NCBI GenBank assembly: GCA_000169355.1
Contig: AAXX01000002.1
Span: forward strand, 310,001-374,000
From: Flavobacteria bacterium BAL38
GTDB taxonomy: Bacteria > Bacteroidota > Bacteroidia > Flavobacteriales > Flavobacteriaceae
Direction: 5' to 3'
DNA: 64,000 nucleotides
Shown here piece by piece: positions 62,741-64,000 of this stretch; within the stretch, counting starts at the first letter, position 1; each line of letters begins with the position of its first letter. A model generated the notes under the pieces. The model had not been told where the DNA came from. It saw nothing but the letters and a program-made list of their open reading frames with translations, and searched no databases. The position numbers and the translations under genes were made by a program.

Positions 62741-64000
62741 ATGAATTCAAATATAAAAAAATACATTCCTGCTGATGGATTAGCAGGATTAAAAGAAAAC
62801 TTTAAAACAGATGCAATTTCAGGATTTATCGTTTTCTTATTAGCATTGCCTTTAAGTTTAGGAATTGCAAAAGCGTCAGAATTCCCTCCAGTTATGGGGT
62901 TGTTAACGGCTATTATTGGTGGAGTTCTTGTGAGTTTTTTCATGGGTTCACGTTTAACAATTAAAGGGCCAGCGGCTGGTTTAATTGTAATTGTTGCAGG
63001 TTCAGTTGCCGAATTTGGGCATGGTGATAATATTTTAGGATGGAAATTAGCTCTAGGAGCAATGGTTGTTGCGGGTATCGTTCAAATTTTATTTGGGGTT
63101 TTTAAACTAGGTAAATTAGCCGACTTTTTTCCGCTTTCTGCTATTCACGGAATGCTAGCTGCTATTGGAATTATTATTATAGCAAAGCAAATTCCTGTTT
63201 TATTAAATGATGATCCTCTTTTAGGAAAAGGAAAAGGACCAATTGAATTATTAGCGAATATTCCTAATTTTATAATGAATTTAGATCCAAAAGCTTCATT
63301 TATAGGGATTGTAAGTTTAGCCATTATGATGGGTTGGCCTTATATCAAAAACAAAAGTATTAAAATGATTCCTGCTCCATTAGTAGTTTTATTATTTGCT
63401 ATTCCGTGCGAATTATTTATGCATTTTAAAGAAACAGAGCCAGCTTACGCTTTAGTAAAGATTGGAAATTTTGTTGATAGTTTAGGAATGAATGCTAGTT
63501 TTGCTGGATTATCGCAAACAGGAGTTTTTATTAAATATGTTATTATGTTTGCTTTGGTTGGAACTTTAGAATCGCTTTTAACAGTAAAAGCAATAGATTT
63601 ATTAGATCCTTTTAAGAGAAAATCAGATATGAATAAAGATTTAATTGCAGTTGGAATTGGAAACACTTTTGCAGCATTTTTAGGTGGAATTCCAATGATA
63701 TCTGAAGTTGCTCGTTCTTCTTCAAATGTAAATAATGGTGCAAAAACGCGTTGGGCAAACTTTTTTCATGGTGTTTTTATTCTTTTATTCGTGTTGTTAG
63801 CAGCACCAATATTAGAAATGATTCCAAATGCTGCTTTAGCTGCAATGTTAATTACGGTAGGTGTTAAATTGGCTCATCCAAAAGAGTTTATTCATACTTT
63901 CCAAATTGGTAAAGAGCAATTAGCAATTTTCTTGGTTACTATTTTCTTTACATTATTTGAAGATTTATTAGTTGGAATTGCAGCTGGTATTGTATTAAAA
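62741..64000 (+). CDS. SulP-family anion (probable bicarbonate) transporter, 3' end outside window
   Basis: The first 420 residues of a SulP protein: TM1 region TDAISGFIVFLLALPLSLGI, then SRLTIKGPAAGLIVIVAGSV, GKLADFFPLSAIHGMLAAIG and GNTFAAFLGGIPMISEVARS, about ten helices so far; no STAS domain is reached before the window ends. SulP proteins carry bicarbonate or sulfate. It starts 13 bp after dabB and reads on in the same direction, so it is probably part of the operon and of inorganic carbon uptake. Confidence 0.92.
   Translation, partial: MNSNIKKYIPADGLAGLKENFKTDAISGFIVFLLALPLSLGIAKASEFPPVMGLLTAIIGGVLVSFFMGSRLTIKGPAAGLIVIVAGSVAEFGHGDNILGWKLALGAMVVAGIVQILFGVFKLGKLADFFPLSAIHGMLAAIGIIIIAKQIPVLLNDDPLLGKGKGPIELLANIPNFIMNLDPKASFIGIVSLAIMMGWPYIKNKSIKMIPAPLVVLLFAIPCELFMHFKETEPAYALVKIGNFVDSLGMNASFAGLSQTGVFIKYVIMFALVGTLESLLTVKAIDLLDPFKRKSDMNKDLIAVGIGNTFAAFLGGIPMISEVARSSSNVNNGAKTRWANFFHGVFILLFVLLAAPILEMIPNAALAAMLITVGVKLAHPKEFIHTFQIGKEQLAIFLVTIFFTLFEDLLVGIAAGIVLK

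Overview
The window is AT-rich chromosomal DNA from a member of the Flavobacteriaceae, most likely Flavobacterium or a close relative. The evidence is the gldB-gldC gliding pair, exosortase XrtF with its flavobacterial partner, TonB-dependent receptors carrying an N-terminal carboxypeptidase-regulatory-like domain, a short primary sigma factor without region 1.1, and repeated Bacteroidetes-type -7 promoter elements (TAnnTTTG). Gene content is mostly core housekeeping. No prophage, insertion sequence, integrase or CRISPR array was seen.

Layout. 1-4.2 kb: two tandem surface-associated paralogues (the first cut by the window edge), a DUF6702-like protein and an M1 aminopeptidase. 4.2-9.2 kb: tatA, a PAP2 phosphatase, a lipoprotein, an O-methyltransferase, a ParE/RelE-type toxin-antitoxin pair, rlmN and a polyprenyl diphosphate synthase. 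9.2-13.1 kb: a soluble GAF/PAS histidine kinase, small membrane ORFs and a receiver-AraC regulator. 13.1-15.8 kb: an ECF sigma operon with its own ECF-type promoter. 15.8-22.3 kb: dnaG, a LuxR-type regulator lacking the phospho-acceptor Asp, nadE, gldB, gldC, engB and an alpha/beta hydrolase. 22.5-38.5 kb: the division and cell wall (dcw) cluster mraZ-rsmH-ftsL-ftsI-murE-mraY-murD-ftsW-murG-murC-ftsQ-ftsA-ftsZ. It is headed by a 10-bp-periodic GTGGTA array that is a probable MraZ operator, and murG is broken by a frameshift in an A-run. 38.6-41.4 kb: yqeY, tRNA-Arg, an MtfA-like peptidase, a CBS protein and rpe. 41.5-46.4 kb: a phosphorus-scavenging operon (TonB receptor, acid phosphatase, phytase). 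46.6-53.6 kb: the primary sigma factor, a divergent HTH regulator and three-gene envelope operon with palindromic operators, pnp, rpsO and free-Met-sulfoxide reductase. 53.6-57.7 kb: XrtF with its partner, then a HYC_CC_PP protein, TonB receptor and HMA protein (probable copper or heavy-metal uptake). 57.9-64 kb: a small secreted protein, DabA, DabB and a SulP transporter cut by the window end, forming a candidate inorganic-carbon uptake operon.

The points most worth a second look are the DAB/SulP operon with its small secreted protein, whose C-terminus resembles that of the HYC_CC_PP protein; the MraZ operator array; the murG frameshift; the HTH regulator with paired TGTGA/TCACA palindromes over divergent -7 elements; and the self-contained ECF sigma operon.
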